Shown here in pieces: positions 34,363-44,097 of a DNA stretch of 64,000 nucleotides. Made by a program: the position numbers and the translations under genes. Source of the DNA: Sphingomonas kyeonggiensis (GTDB lineage: Bacteria > Pseudomonadota > Alphaproteobacteria > Sphingomonadales > Sphingomonadaceae); NCBI RefSeq assembly GCF_030812785.1, contig NZ_JAUSTJ010000001.1:558001-622000 (forward strand). The letters are read 5' to 3'. The notes beneath the pieces are model-generated. The model did not search any database, was not told the DNA's origin, and saw only the letters and a program-made list of their open reading frames with translations. The stretch's first letter is position 1. Every line of letters starts with the position of its first letter.

Positions 34363-35288
34363 GCCGGTTTACTCTCCCCGGCCTCAGGTGCAACCCGCGG
34401 ACCGCCGCTGCGCACCAGGACGAGCGCGATCGCGACCAGAATAGCGCCGATAAAGTCGGGCGGGCCCAGCGTCTCGCCATAGACGCTCCAGCCGACGATG
34501 CCGGCGACGATCGGCTGGGATAGCAGGCCGATGCCCACGACGAGCGGCGAGAGGTGGCCGATCGCGTAGATCATCAGCCCCTGCCCCACCACCTGGCTGG
34601 CGAGCGCGAGGCCGATCAATACGCCCCAATGCCCCGGCCAGAATGTCTCGCCCATCACCTGCGCCGCGACCAGCAGCGGCAGCGCGCTGGCGAGGGTGGA
34701 AAGGGCGAGCGCGGGCAGCGGCGCCATCGCCTCGCGGGCCTTGCCCATCAGCACGAAATAGACGGTGTAGAGCGTGCCGGCGAGCAGGCAGAGCAGGTCG
34801 CCGATCAGGTGATCGGGCGAGAGCTGGAAGGAGCGGCCGAGCAGCAGCGCGGCGCCGGCCGCGGCGAGCGCGAGGGCCAGGCCCTGGGTCCGCGTCGGCC
34901 ACATGCGGGCGACGAGGAAGCCGTAGATCGGGTACATCAGCGTCGCCGAATTGCCGAACAGCGTGGCGTTGGCGAGCGTGGTCTGGAGGATGCCGACATG
35001 CCAGCTCGCCAGGTCCGCGGCGAAGGCGAGGCCGCCGAGCGCGGTCGGCAGCCACAGGCCGCGCGCCGGGGCGAAGGGCCGCTTCTGCCCCATGAAGGAG
35101 AGCGCGATCAGGATCGGCGCGGCGATCGCGATGCGCCAGAAGCCCGCCGCCACGGGTCCCACATCGGCCAGCCGCACGAACCACGGCCCGAAGGCGAGCG
35201 CGATATTGCCGGCAAGCAAGGCGGCGATCGGCAATGCAGAGGCGGTTTGCGGGGAAATAGCTTTTCTTGGGGAGGCGGGCCGATGCAT
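34359..35288 (-). CDS. EamA/DMT-type transporter
   Basis: A 309-residue inner-membrane protein of about ten helices in two EamA repeats, each ending near Gly/Trp-rich segments (FWRIAIAAP; WSVYGETLGPPDFIG). Substrates of this family vary and cannot be read. ATG at 35288 follows AAGGGGGCGC. Co-transcription with the COQ9 gene is likely. Confidence 0.8.
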   Translation of the reverse strand: MHRPASPRKAISPQTASALPIAALLAGNIALAFGPWFVRLADVGPVAAGFWRIAIAAPILIALSFMGQKRPFAPARGLWLPTALGGLAFAADLASWHVGILQTTLANATLFGNSATLMYPIYGFLVARMWPTRTQGLALALAAAGAALLLGRSFQLSPDHLIGDLLCLLAGTLYTVYFVLMGKAREAMAPLPALALSTLASALPLLVAAQVMGETFWPGHWGVLIGLALASQVVGQGLMIYAIGHLSPLVVGIGLLSQPIVAGIVGWSVYGETLGPPDFIGAILVAIALVLVRSGGPRVAPEAGESKPA

Positions 35289-35343
35289 GCGCCCCCTTAG
35301 CCCCCTATTTCCCGGCGTCACAGTCGTTAGGGAATTTGCGACG

Positions 35344-36438
35344 ATGCCGAACCTGTTCGATCCGATCCAGCTGGGCGCGATCCATGCGCCGAACCGCCTG
35401 CTGATGGCGCCGCTGACCCGCGGCCGCGCGACGCGCGAGCATGTGCCGACGCCGATCATGGCGGACTATTATGCGCAGCGCGCCAGCGCCGGGCTGATCA
35501 TCTCCGAGGCGACCGGGATCAGCCGGCAGGGCCTGGGCTGGGCCTATGCCCCGGGCCTGTGGAGCGACGAACAGACCGATGCGTGGAAGCCGGTGGTCGA
35601 GGCGGTGCATGCGGCCGGCGGACGGATCGTCGCGCAGCTCTGGCACATGGGCCGGCTGGTCCATCCCGACTTCCTGGGCGGCGAAGCACCGGTCTCCGCT
35701 TCGGCCAACACCGCGCCGGGTGAAGTCCGCACCTATCCGGCGGAGGAGAGCGGCGAGATCAAGCGGCCCTATGCCCAGGCCCGGCCGCTCAGGACCGACG
35801 AGATCCCCGGGCTGCTCGAGGACTATGCCAATGCCGCGCGGAACGCGATCCGCGCCGGCTTCGACGGGGTGCAGGTCCATGCCGCGAACGGCTATCTGAT
35901 CGACAGCTTCCTGCGCGACAATTCCAACTTCCGCGACGACGCCTATGGCGGCTCGATCCCCAACCGGGTGCGGCTGCTGCGCGAGGTGACCCAGCGCGTA
36001 GTCGACACGATCGGCGGCGAGCGCACCGGCGTGCGGCTCTCTCCGAACGGCGAGGTGCAGGGCATCAACGACAGCAACCCGGCGCCGCTGTTCGAAGCGG
36101 CGGCAGCGGCGCTCGACGAGATCGGCATCGCTTTCCTCGAGATGCGCGAGCCGCGTCCGGGCGGCACCCGCGGCAAGCCCGATCATCCGCCGGTCCATCC
36201 GGGGATGCGCAAGGTCTTCAAGGGGCCGCTGATCCTCAACGCGGACTATCATCTCGACGACGCCCAGGCCGCGCTCGACGCAGGCGAGGCCGATGCGATC
36301 GCGTTCGGGCGGACCTTCCTCGCCAATCCCGACCTGCCGCACCGCCTGCGCGAACGGCTGCCGCTCAACCCGCAGCGCGAGGAGCTGTTCTATATCGGCG
36401 GGGCGGAGGGGTACACGGACTATCCTGTGGCGGCCTAG
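35344..36438 (+). CDS. Old Yellow Enzyme-type alkene reductase
   Basis: A 364-residue FMN ene-reductase of the NemA/OYE family. FMN and substrate contacts are MAPLTRGRA, AQLWHMGRLVHPD, the active pair in VHAANGYLIDSFLRD and the GERTGVRLSP block. The C-terminal AIAFGRTFLANPDLP is typical. Its natural substrate is not evident. The end overlaps the convergent hypothetical gene by four bases. Confidence 0.9.
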   Translation: MPNLFDPIQLGAIHAPNRLLMAPLTRGRATREHVPTPIMADYYAQRASAGLIISEATGISRQGLGWAYAPGLWSDEQTDAWKPVVEAVHAAGGRIVAQLWHMGRLVHPDFLGGEAPVSASANTAPGEVRTYPAEESGEIKRPYAQARPLRTDEIPGLLEDYANAARNAIRAGFDGVQVHAANGYLIDSFLRDNSNFRDDAYGGSIPNRVRLLREVTQRVVDTIGGERTGVRLSPNGEVQGINDSNPAPLFEAAAAALDEIGIAFLEMREPRPGGTRGKPDHPPVHPGMRKVFKGPLILNADYHLDDAQAALDAGEADAIAFGRTFLANPDLPHRLRERLPLNPQREELFYIGGAEGYTDYPVAA

Positions 36439-36905
36439 TTCGGGGTCGAGTCGATCGCAGTGAGCCAGGTGGTGGCGGCGGTGCGGAAGCCGTCACGCGC
36501 CTTGGCATTGAGCCCGACGAATACAAGGGCGAACACGATCCACCAGCCGATGAACGCGACGAGGAAGATCATAACGACCAGCGCCACCATCAGCGCGCCG
36601 ACGAGCTGGCCCTGGCCATCGGTACCGATCCGGATCGTGCGCGGACCTTCCTTGTCGAACCACGGCGCGGTGGTGAAACTGAATCCCTCCCCGCCGACAT
36701 AGCGGCCGCGCGGCTCGGGCTTGCCCAGCGGCGGGCGGTGTGGCGCCTGTAGCCGCGGCGCTTCCATCGTCCGCGGCCGGTCGCTCGGCATTTCGGGCCG
36801 GGATGCGATCGCCGGCGGCGTGACGGACCGTCCTGCCAGCGTGTCGATCACGACAAGCCGGCGCCCCTGCTCCACTACGCGGTAGCGGGACGGGGGCATG
36901 TCCAT
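36435..36905 (-). CDS. Hypothetical membrane protein
   Basis: A 156-residue protein with an N-terminal polar, Pro/Arg-rich region and two adjacent C-terminal hydrophobic segments (VGALMVALVVMIFLVAFIGW, WIVFALVFVGL). I do not recognise a family. It starts four bases after the ribH stop and may be the last member of the riboflavin operon. Confidence 0.6.
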   Translation of the reverse strand: MDMPPSRYRVVEQGRRLVVIDTLAGRSVTPPAIASRPEMPSDRPRTMEAPRLQAPHRPPLGKPEPRGRYVGGEGFSFTTAPWFDKEGPRTIRIGTDGQGQLVGALMVALVVMIFLVAFIGWWIVFALVFVGLNAKARDGFRTAATTWLTAIDSTPN

Positions 36906-36909
36906 CGGA

Positions 36910-37329
36910 TCAGCCGAACTTGCTCTTGAGCGCGAGCATCGCCAGCGCGGCCTTGGCGGCCTCGCCGCCCTTGTCCTTCTCGTCCGGCTTCGCCCGGGTA
37001 AGGGCCTGGGCTTCGTTCTCGACGGTGAGGATACCGTTTCCGATGGGGAGCGAGTCCATGGCGAGGGCCATCAGGCCGCGGGCGCTTTCATTGGAGACCA
37101 CTTCGAAGTGATAGGTCTCGCCGCGGATCACCACGCCGAGCGCGACAAACGCATCATAACGGCCGGTCTCGGCAGCCATCGCCACCGCGCCGGGAATCTC
37201 GAGTGCGCCGGGCACCGTGATGGTCTCGTGGCTATGGCCCGCTTCCTCGATCGCGGCGCGCGCGCCTTCGAGCAGCAGGTCATTGAGATGCGCGTAGAAG
37301 CGCGCTTCGACGATCAGGACACGTGCCAA
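36910..37329 (-). CDS. ribH: 6,7-dimethyl-8-ribityllumazine synthase
   Basis: A 139-residue lumazine synthase. Conserved blocks are [18 protein letters not shown] and [20 protein letters not shown], with the [13 protein letters not shown] motif. The start is TTG at 37329 (reads [11 protein letters not shown]) with GGAG seven bases upstream, inside the end of the previous gene; an upstream ATG would overlap that gene deeply. Length is normal for RibH. Confidence 0.9.
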   Translation of the reverse strand: MARVLIVEARFYAHLNDLLLEGARAAIEEAGHSHETITVPGALEIPGAVAMAAETGRYDAFVALGVVIRGETYHFEVVSNESARGLMALAMDSLPIGNGILTVENEAQALTRAKPDEKDKGGEAAKAALAMLALKSKFG

Positions 37330-37330
37330 G

Positions 37331-38479
37331 TCATTCTCCGGTATCGATGGGATGCTCGCCGACGATCGACAGGCCATAGCCGTCGAGTCCCACGAGCGTG
37401 TGATGGGTGTTGGTGAGCAGGATCATGTCCTGCACGCCGAGTTCGGTGAGGATCGTCGCGCCGACGCCGTAATCGCGCAGCTCGTCCATGTCCTTGGGCT
37501 CCAGCGTGCCCTCGCGGGCCTGGAGCGCCCGGGTGAACTGGTCGGGACGCGGCTTGTTGATCACCACGACCACGCCCGCGCCCCCCTCGGCGATGATCTC
37601 CATCGAGCGGCGTAGCAGCCCGCCGCGCGCACCGCCCTCGCCGAAGATGTCGGAGAAGGGCGAGAGCGCATGCATCCGCACCAGGGTCGGCTTCTCGGGG
37701 TCGATCTTGCCCTTCACCAGCGCGACCTGCTCGCTCTCGGTCGCCTTGTTCCAGAAGGTCATCGCGGTCCACTCGCCGCCCCAGTCGCTGTCGAAGCGCG
37801 TCTCGGCGCGCTTCTCGACGAGATGGTCGTGGCGGCGGCGATAGGCGATCAGGTCGCGGATCGTGCCGAGCTTGAGATTGTGGAACTGGGCAAAGGAGAT
37901 GAGGTCGTCGAGACGCGCCATCGTCCCGTCGTCCTTCATGATCTCGCAGATCACGCCCGACGGGTTGAGCCCGGCGAGCCGCGCCAGGTCGACCGCCGCC
38001 TCGGTATGGCCCGTGCGGACCAGGACGCCGCCGTCGCGCGCGATCAGCGGGAAGACATGGCCGGGCGAGGTGATCGCATCGGGGCCGTTGGCCGCATCGA
38101 TCGCCACCGCGACGGTGCGCGCGCGGTCCGCTGCCGAGATGCCGGTCGAAATGCCTTCCTTCGCCTCGATCGAGACGGTGAAGGCGGTGCCGAGCGGGGT
38201 GCCGTTGACCCGCGCCATCGGCTCCAGCTGCAGCTGGCGCCCGCGCTCGGCGGTGAGCGCGAGGCAGATCAGCCCGCGGCCGAAGCGCGCCATGAAGTTG
38301 ACTGCGTCGGGCGTCGCCATCTGGGCGGGAATGACCAGATCGCCTTCATTCTCGCGATCCTCGTCATCGACCAGGATCACCATCCGGCCGTTGCGGGCCT
38401 CGTCGATCAGCTCCTCGGGCGAGGAGAGGAAGGCGTGCTTGAGGCGCGCCAAAGGATTTGCTTGCTCAGGCTTTGCCAC
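37331..38479 (-). CDS. ribB: 3,4-dihydroxy-2-butanone 4-phosphate synthase with degenerate GTP cyclohydrolase II domain (RibBX)
   Basis: A 382-residue protein. The RibB domain (about residues 15-215) keeps the active-site acidic loop [10 protein letters not shown] and [14 protein letters not shown]. The C-terminal half is homologous to GTP cyclohydrolase II, but the zinc cysteines (normally CxxGDVFGSxxCDCG) are replaced by [15 protein letters not shown]. It should therefore make the butanone but not open GTP. GTG at 38479 has GGAG upstream and overlaps ribE. Confidence 0.9.
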   Translation of the reverse strand: MAKPEQANPLARLKHAFLSSPEELIDEARNGRMVILVDDEDRENEGDLVIPAQMATPDAVNFMARFGRGLICLALTAERGRQLQLEPMARVNGTPLGTAFTVSIEAKEGISTGISAADRARTVAVAIDAANGPDAITSPGHVFPLIARDGGVLVRTGHTEAAVDLARLAGLNPSGVICEIMKDDGTMARLDDLISFAQFHNLKLGTIRDLIAYRRRHDHLVEKRAETRFDSDWGGEWTAMTFWNKATESEQVALVKGKIDPEKPTLVRMHALSPFSDIFGEGGARGGLLRRSMEIIAEGGAGVVVVINKPRPDQFTRALQAREGTLEPKDMDELRDYGVGATILTELGVQDMILLTNTHHTLVGLDGYGLSIVGEHPIDTGE

Positions 38480-39074
38480 GAAGGGACTCCATGCGTTGCA
38501 GATAGCGGGCGAGCACGTCGATCTCGAGATTGACGGCCTGCCCGGCTTCCAATGCCCCGAATGTAGTGACGGAAGCGGTGTGGGGAATGATGTTGAGGTC
38601 GAATTCGACTCCGGCATCGGTATCGCGCACCGCGTTGACGGTGAGCGAGACGCCATCGACGGTGATCGAGCCCTTGGGCGCCACGTACGGCGCCAGCTCC
38701 GCGCCGGTCTGGATCACGATGTGATGCGAGCCGCCGATCTCCTCGATCGACTTCACGGTGCCGATGCCGTCGACATGGCCGGTGACGATATGGCCGCCCA
38801 GCTCGTCGCCGAGCTTGAGCGCGCGCTCGAGGTTGAGCTTGCGGCCCGAGGTCCACATGCCCTGCGCGGTGCGGCTGATCGTCTCGCCCGAGACATCGAA
38901 CGCGACCCAGGCCGGACCCTTGTCGACCACCGTCAGGCAGACGCCCGAGCAGGAGATGGACGCACCGAGATCGATGCCCCCCGTTTCATAGGCGGTGGAG
39001 ACGCGGACATGCAGGTCGCCCTGCTTCTCGGTCGCCTCGACCGTGCCGATATCAGTGACGATTCCCGTAAACAT
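38466..39074 (-). CDS. ribE: Riboflavin synthase alpha subunit
   Basis: A 202-residue enzyme joining two lumazines to riboflavin. It has two barrel repeats. The first begins MFTGIVTDIGTVEATE with the CSGVCLTVV block, and the second has GHIVTGHVDGIGTV and SITVDGVSLTVNAV. It overlaps ribD by one base (TGATG) and ribB by 14. Confidence 0.94.
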   Translation of the reverse strand: MFTGIVTDIGTVEATEKQGDLHVRVSTAYETGGIDLGASISCSGVCLTVVDKGPAWVAFDVSGETISRTAQGMWTSGRKLNLERALKLGDELGGHIVTGHVDGIGTVKSIEEIGGSHHIVIQTGAELAPYVAPKGSITVDGVSLTVNAVRDTDAGVEFDLNIIPHTASVTTFGALEAGQAVNLEIDVLARYLQRMESLRGKA

Positions 39075-40039
39075 CAGGCGTGCTCGTAGACCTCCATCCT
39101 GTCACTGCCAAGCATGCGGCTTTCTACCAGCCCCCAGCGGCCATGGGCATCGCCCAGCCGGGTAAGCCCGATGTCGCCGAGTGCCGCCCTGCCCTCGCCG
39201 ATCAGGATCGGCGCGCGGTAGAGCAGCAGCCGGTCGACCAGGCCGGCGCGGAGAAAGGCGGAGGCGGTCTCGGCGCCGCCTTCGACGAAGAGATGGTCGA
39301 CGGCTTCGAGGCCGGCGATATCCTCCGGGCGCTTGAGGTCGCCAGTCGAGGACAGCATCAGCCGGCGCGGCGCGCGGTCCTCGAGGCCAGGCAGGCGGAC
39401 ATCGAGCCGCGGCCGGTCGATCTCCATCGTGCGCCTGCCGACCAGGATCGCCTCGTGCCGGCTGCGCTCGAGATGGGTATGTGCGCGCGCCTCGGGGCCG
39501 GTGATCCACTGGCTCTCGCCCGAGGGGAGCGCGATGCGGCCGTCGAGCGAGGTGGCGAGCTTGAGCGTGACCTGGGGGCGGCGGTTCTCCAGCCGGGCCA
39601 GGAAGCCGGCCATCGAGCGACGCGCCTCATCGATACGGATACCTTCGGTCACCTGGATTCCCGCAGCGCGGAGGCGCGCGGCCCCCGCCCCATTGGTCCG
39701 CGGATCGGGATCGCCGAGCGCGATCACCACTCGGGCGACGCCGGCGGCGATCAGCAGGTTCGAGCAGGCGGGACCGCGCGGAGACTCGTGCGCGCAGGGC
39801 TCCAGCGTGACATAGGCAGTTGCGCCGCGCGACTTTTCGCCGGCCCCGGCCAGCGCCATCGCCTCCGCATGCGGGCGGCCGCCGGGCTGGGTCCAGCCGC
39901 GGCCAATCACGGCTCCGTCGCGGACGATCACGCAGCCGACATTGGGATTGGGCGCGGTGCGCCCCCTGCCCCGCTCCGCAAGCGCGAGCGCGGCCCCCAT
40001 CCAGCGCGCATCGCTCAGAAGCCGTGCTGGGTCAGCCAA
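39074..40039 (-). CDS. ribD: Bifunctional riboflavin deaminase/reductase RibD
   Basis: A 321-residue enzyme. The N-terminal deaminase has APNPNVGCVIV, PHAEAMAL and the zinc site EPCAHESPRGPAC. The C-terminal reductase has VTLKLATSLDGRIA. The start is uncertain: TTG at 40039 agrees with homologue length but lies inside the end of the upstream gene and has no ribosome site. ATG at 40000 would drop 13 residues. It heads ribD-ribE-ribB-ribH. Confidence 0.88.
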   Translation of the reverse strand: MADPARLLSDARWMGAALALAERGRGRTAPNPNVGCVIVRDGAVIGRGWTQPGGRPHAEAMALAGAGEKSRGATAYVTLEPCAHESPRGPACSNLLIAAGVARVVIALGDPDPRTNGAGAARLRAAGIQVTEGIRIDEARRSMAGFLARLENRRPQVTLKLATSLDGRIALPSGESQWITGPEARAHTHLERSRHEAILVGRRTMEIDRPRLDVRLPGLEDRAPRRLMLSSTGDLKRPEDIAGLEAVDHLFVEGGAETASAFLRAGLVDRLLLYRAPILIGEGRAALGDIGLTRLGDAHGRWGLVESRMLGSDRMEVYEHA

Positions 40040-40362
40040 TCGTCATATTTCTTGAATTCGGCCTGGCGCTTCTTCTGCGCCGCCTCGAACTCCGCCTTGC
40101 GCTTCAGCTCGGCGGGCAGGTCCTTGGCCTGCTGCGCCTTGATGTCGGCATCGCTGCGATCGAGCCGCCATTGCTGCACATAGATGATGTCGCGCTTGTA
40201 CGGCGTCTCGACGTTCGAGTCCTTCACGAACATCCACAGGATCACCAGCGTGACGCCCATGGCGAGGATCATGAACCACAGCTCATAAGGCTTGCGGGTG
40301 GCGAGCCAGCGCCTGAAATCGCCAAAGGCGCGCAGGGGATTGAATCTCTGAAGGTAGCTCAT
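40015..40362 (-). CDS. Hypothetical single-helix membrane protein
   Basis: A 115-residue protein with one N-terminal membrane helix (LWFMILAMGVTLVILWMFV) and a Lys/Glu/Gln-rich coiled-coil-like tail, so probably inner-membrane anchored. It has no family I recognise. ATG at 40362 is the only good start. It overlaps the predicted ribD start by 25 bases. Confidence 0.65.
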   Translation of the reverse strand: MSYLQRFNPLRAFGDFRRWLATRKPYELWFMILAMGVTLVILWMFVKDSNVETPYKRDIIYVQQWRLDRSDADIKAQQAKDLPAELKRKAEFEAAQKKRQAEFKKYDDWLTQHGF

Positions 40363-40380
40363 CTTGGCCCAAAGATAGGC

Positions 40381-40410
40381 GCGCGGGGGCCCGAGAGCCA
40401 GCCCCCGCGC
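40381..40410 (-). terminator. Strong GC hairpin after the TonB-like gene
   Basis: A perfect 10-bp stem (GCGCGGGGGC with GCCCCCGCGC) encloses a 10-base loop in the 62-base gap after tonB. No T-run follows on either strand, so it is a likely pause or termination hairpin rather than a classic intrinsic terminator. Confidence 0.5.
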
Positions 40411-40424
40411 ACCATCAAGTCCCC

Positions 40425-41105
40425 TTACTGGTCCTTGATCTGAAAGGTGACGCTGAGCGTCATCCAGCTTTCCTCGGCCACGCCGCCCCGCGTCGCCGGC
40501 TTGAACCGCCATTTCGACAGGGCCTGGCGCCTGGTTGCGTCGAAAAAGGCCGGGCTGGTGGCGCTGACCTGCTCGACTGCCTTCACCCTGCCATTGGTGC
40601 CGACCAGCACGCGGACGGAGACGCGCCCGTCGCGCTGCTCGCGCAGCTCGGACGCCGGGTAGGCGGGCTGGAAGTCCTCGGCATAGCGCCCGTCGCGGCG
40701 GGCACCGACCAAGGGCAAGGGCGCCGGCTCGACGCGCGGCTCGGGCTTGGACACCGGTCCGGTCTCGACCGGCTTGCTGTTGTCCGGCGTGACCAGAGGG
40801 ATATCCGGCGTGGTCTCCAGCTTGTTGTCGGTCGGCACGGTCTTGAGAATCGGATCGGGGGCGGTGACCGGCGGCTGCATCGCCGGCTTCGGATCCGGCT
40901 TGGGCTGCTCCTTGGGCTTCACGTCCGGCGGCGGCGGCAACGTTTCCTTGACCGGATAGGTGGTGAGCGTGGTGTCCCGGATGGCTTTGACGAAATTGGG
41001 CGAGGAATAGACCATCCCGGCGATGATCGCCCCGCTGAAGAGCAGCGACGCGCCGATGCTGACGGTGCGCGATTGCTGGGGCCGGTAGCGTTGTTCAGCG
41101 TACAT
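40425..41105 (-). CDS. TonB-family energy transducer
   Basis: A 226-residue protein that links the inner-membrane proton motor to TonB-dependent receptors. An N-terminal helix (SIGASLLFSGAIIAGMVYSS) is followed by a Pro/Lys-rich periplasmic spacer (PPPPDVKPKEQPKPDPKPAM). The TonB C-terminal domain contains the YPASELREQRDGRVSVRVLV block. ATG at 41105 follows GGAG; two ATGs 15 and 21 bases upstream are possible. No exbB/exbD lies beside it. Confidence 0.85.
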   Translation of the reverse strand: MYAEQRYRPQQSRTVSIGASLLFSGAIIAGMVYSSPNFVKAIRDTTLTTYPVKETLPPPPDVKPKEQPKPDPKPAMQPPVTAPDPILKTVPTDNKLETTPDIPLVTPDNSKPVETGPVSKPEPRVEPAPLPLVGARRDGRYAEDFQPAYPASELREQRDGRVSVRVLVGTNGRVKAVEQVSATSPAFFDATRRQALSKWRFKPATRGGVAEESWMTLSVTFQIKDQ

Positions 41106-41190
41106 GGCGTTGCACTCCATCTCCATTGCCGGTCTGTGCCGACTCCAGTGATGATACAACATTACATTAAACGTGCAAAGGGTTTTGCGA

Positions 41191-42516
41191 TCATGCGCTC
41201 CCAAGCCGTTCCAGGGCAGCATCCTTGCCGATCAGCGGCAGGAGCGCGGCCATGTCGGGGCCATGCTCGCGCCCGGTGAGCGCGAGTCGCAGGGGCAGGA
41301 ACAGCGCGCGGCCCTTGCGGCCGGTGGATTCCTTGAGCGCGCCGGTGAGGGCGGGCCAGGGATTGGACCAGTCGAGCGTCGCGGCGACCTCGGCGGCCTG
41401 GCCGAGGAAGGGGCGGTCCTCCTCGGCGATGCTGGCGGTGACGGGTCCCTCGACCACGCTCCACCAGTCGGCGGCTTCGGCGATGGTGGAGAGGTTGGGG
41501 CGGATCGCGGCCCAGCCGGCCTCGGTCATGCCGGCGGGGAGGCGGCCCTTCACTGCGGCATAATCGAGCTGGTGGACGATGCGGGCACCCAGCTGCGCCA
41601 GTTCCTCCTCGTCGAAGCGCGCGGGGGCGCGGCCGAAACGGGCGAAGTCGAAGCTCTCGATCAGCGGGGCCGAATCGGCCAGCGGCTCGACGGGATCGCT
41701 GGTGCCGAGCCGGGCGAGCAGCGCGATCAGTGCCTGGGGCTCGATGCCGATCTCGCGGAAATGCTCGATACCGAGCGAGCCGAGCCGCTTGGAGAGCTTG
41801 CCCTCGACGCCGGTGAGCAGCGCCTCATGCGCGAAACGGGGGGCGGCGGCGCCGAGCGCCGCGAACATCTGGAGCTGGGTCGCGGTGTTCGAGACATGGT
41901 CCTCGCCGCGCACGACATGGGTGATGGCCATGTCGATATCGTCGATCACCGAGGGGAGCAGATAGAGCCAGCTGCCATCGGCGCGGCGGACCACCGGGTC
42001 GGACATGGTCTTCGGATCGAAGCGCTGGGGGCCGCGGACCAGATCGTCCCACTCGATCATGGCGTCATGGTCGAGCCGGAAGCGCCAGTGCGGGCGGATG
42101 CCCTCGGCCTCCAGCTTCGCCCGGTCGGCATCGGTGAGGGCCAGGGCGGCGCGGTCATAGACCGGGGGCAGGCCGCGGCCGAGCAGCACCTTGCGCCTGA
42201 GCTCCAGCTCCTGCGCGGTCTCATAGGCCGGATAGACGCGGCCGGCGGCCTTCAATTCCTCGAAGCGCGCCTCGTAGCGATCGAAACGGGCGGACTGGCG
42301 CTCCTCGCCATCGGGGTTCAGGCCCAGCCAGGCGAGATCGGCGCGGATCGCCTCGACGAACGCTTCCTCCGAGCGCTCGGCATCGGTGTCGTCGATGCGC
42401 AGCAGGAACCGGCCGCCCTGCTTCTTCGCGAACATCCAGTTGTGGAGCGCGGTGCGCAGGTTTCCGACATGGAGCTTGCCGGTGGGGCTCGGCGCGAAGC
42501 GGGTGGTGACGGTCAT
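41191..42516 (-). CDS. gltX: Glutamyl-tRNA synthetase
   Basis: A 441-residue class I synthetase. The signatures are TRFAPSPTGKLHVGNLRTAL (HIGH region) and EGKLSKRLGS (KMSKS region). Alphaproteobacteria commonly carry two GltX paralogues of differing specificity; this alone does not show which one it is. It lies ten bases below the YcxB-like gene. Confidence 0.92.
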   Translation of the reverse strand: MTVTTRFAPSPTGKLHVGNLRTALHNWMFAKKQGGRFLLRIDDTDAERSEEAFVEAIRADLAWLGLNPDGEERQSARFDRYEARFEELKAAGRVYPAYETAQELELRRKVLLGRGLPPVYDRAALALTDADRAKLEAEGIRPHWRFRLDHDAMIEWDDLVRGPQRFDPKTMSDPVVRRADGSWLYLLPSVIDDIDMAITHVVRGEDHVSNTATQLQMFAALGAAAPRFAHEALLTGVEGKLSKRLGSLGIEHFREIGIEPQALIALLARLGTSDPVEPLADSAPLIESFDFARFGRAPARFDEEELAQLGARIVHQLDYAAVKGRLPAGMTEAGWAAIRPNLSTIAEAADWWSVVEGPVTASIAEEDRPFLGQAAEVAATLDWSNPWPALTGALKESTGRKGRALFLPLRLALTGREHGPDMAALLPLIGKDAALERLGSA

Positions 42517-42526
42517 GGGCTTCGCC

Positions 42527-43066
42527 TTAGGAGCGCCGTGCCTTCACGGCAAACCGCTCGAGCGTGGCGATGAGGTCGGCATCCTGCTCGGGGCTGAGGA
42601 CATGGCGCGGCAGGATCAGCACGATCCGCTCCTGTGGCCGGACGACAATCGACTTGCCGTCGGCGAGCCAGCCATAGAGCGAGGCCCATTCGACCCGGCT
42701 GGTGCCGGCCGCAGAATCCGCGACCAGCCCGGCACCGTCCCAACGCCAGCTGGTTTCGGAGAAGAGCGAGGGCTGCTGCTCGGCCATGCGACGGACCTGT
42801 GCGGGAATGCGCCACGAGGTCCAGACCAGGACACCCAGCATCACCAGCACGCCGAACAGCGCGGCCCCCTTGTCGCCGAGGCTCCGCGCCAGCGACCACC
42901 CGACCGCGAGATCCCAAGCCATCGTGCCCAGGCCCCCCAGCGCGAGCACCACTATCGCGACGAGGAAGAACCGGGCCAGCGGCCGGCGCTGATAGGCGCG
43001 ATACCATAGCCGCTGCCCGGCGACATGGTCCTCAAGCTGTGGCGTGAACGTCACTTCGCGGTGCAT
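42527..43066 (-). CDS. YcxB-family membrane protein
   Basis: A 179-residue inner-membrane protein with two close hydrophobic segments (FFLVAIVVLALGGLGTMAW; ALFGVLVMLGVLVW) and a soluble C-terminal domain (GAGLVADSAAGTSRVEW, then RPQERIVLILPRHVLS), the YcxB-like pattern. The function is unknown. ATG at 43066 is chosen; ATG 43075 is possible and the two share a GGGGG ribosome region. Confidence 0.75.
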   Translation of the reverse strand: MHREVTFTPQLEDHVAGQRLWYRAYQRRPLARFFLVAIVVLALGGLGTMAWDLAVGWSLARSLGDKGAALFGVLVMLGVLVWTSWRIPAQVRRMAEQQPSLFSETSWRWDGAGLVADSAAGTSRVEWASLYGWLADGKSIVVRPQERIVLILPRHVLSPEQDADLIATLERFAVKARRS

Positions 43067-43142
43067 AACCCTCATCCCCCGTCTTGCCCCGCTGCGTATC
43101 GGCTGACAAAGGGGGCGTCGAGGGACACTCGGGAGATATTCG

Positions 43143-44078
43143 ATGAAACTGTTGGCCGGCAATTCGAACGCGCCGCTCGCCAAGGCGATCGCGGAGTATC
43201 TCGAGATTCCGCTGACCCAGGCGAATGTCCGCCGCTTCGCCGACGAGGAGATCTTCGTCGAGATCCTCGAGAATGTCCGCGGCGAGGACGTCTTCGTGAT
43301 GCAGTCGACCAGCTATCCGGCGAACGACAACCTCATGGAGATGCTGATCATGATCGACGCGCTGAAGCGCGCTTCGGCCAAGCGCATCACCGCGGTGCTC
43401 CCCTATTTCGGCTATGCCCGCCAGGACCGGAAGCCCGGTCCGCGCACGCCGATCTCGGCCAAGCTGGTCGCCAACCTGGTGACCACCGCCGGCGCCGACC
43501 GCGTCCTCTCGGTCGACCTGCACGCCGGACAAATCCAGGGCTTCTTCGACATCCCGACCGACAATCTCTTCGCCGCCCCGGTGATGAGCGCCGACATCCA
43601 TAGCCGCTTCCCCGACAAGAAGTGGATGGTGGTCTCGCCCGACGTCGGCGGCGTGGTCCGCGCCCGCGCGCTGGCCAAGCGGCTTGAGAACGCCCCGCTC
43701 GCCATCGTTGACAAGCGCCGCGAGCGCCCGGGCGAATCCGAAGTGATGAACATCATCGGCAATGTCGAAGGGCGCTTCTGCATCCTGATCGACGACATCG
43801 TCGATTCGGCCGGCACGCTCTGCAACGCCGCTGCCGCGCTGAAGGCAGCGGGTGCCGAGGACGTGGTCGCATACTGCACCCACGGCGTGCTCTCGGGCGG
43901 CGCCGTTGCCCGCGTCGACGGTTCGGCGCTGGCCGAGCTGGTCATCACCGACTCGATCGGCAACCATGCGGTGATCGCCGAGAGCAGCAAGATCCGCCAC
44001 CTGACGATCGCGCCCTTGCTCGCCGAGGCGATCAAGCGGATCGCGGACGAGAGCTCGGTTTCGAGCCTGTTCGACTGA
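43143..44078 (+). CDS. prs: Ribose-phosphate pyrophosphokinase
   Basis: A 311-residue enzyme making PRPP from ribose 5-phosphate and ATP. Motifs are [20 protein letters not shown], the [10 protein letters not shown] loop, [19 protein letters not shown], and the PRPP site [15 protein letters not shown] at 43143 follows GGGAG at normal spacing. It is divergent from the YcxB gene. Confidence 0.95.
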   Translation: MKLLAGNSNAPLAKAIAEYLEIPLTQANVRRFADEEIFVEILENVRGEDVFVMQSTSYPANDNLMEMLIMIDALKRASAKRITAVLPYFGYARQDRKPGPRTPISAKLVANLVTTAGADRVLSVDLHAGQIQGFFDIPTDNLFAAPVMSADIHSRFPDKKWMVVSPDVGGVVRARALAKRLENAPLAIVDKRRERPGESEVMNIIGNVEGRFCILIDDIVDSAGTLCNAAAALKAAGAEDVVAYCTHGVLSGGAVARVDGSALAELVITDSIGNHAVIAESSKIRHLTIAPLLAEAIKRIADESSVSSLFD

Positions 44079-44097
44079 GCCAAAGTACAGGAAGTAC

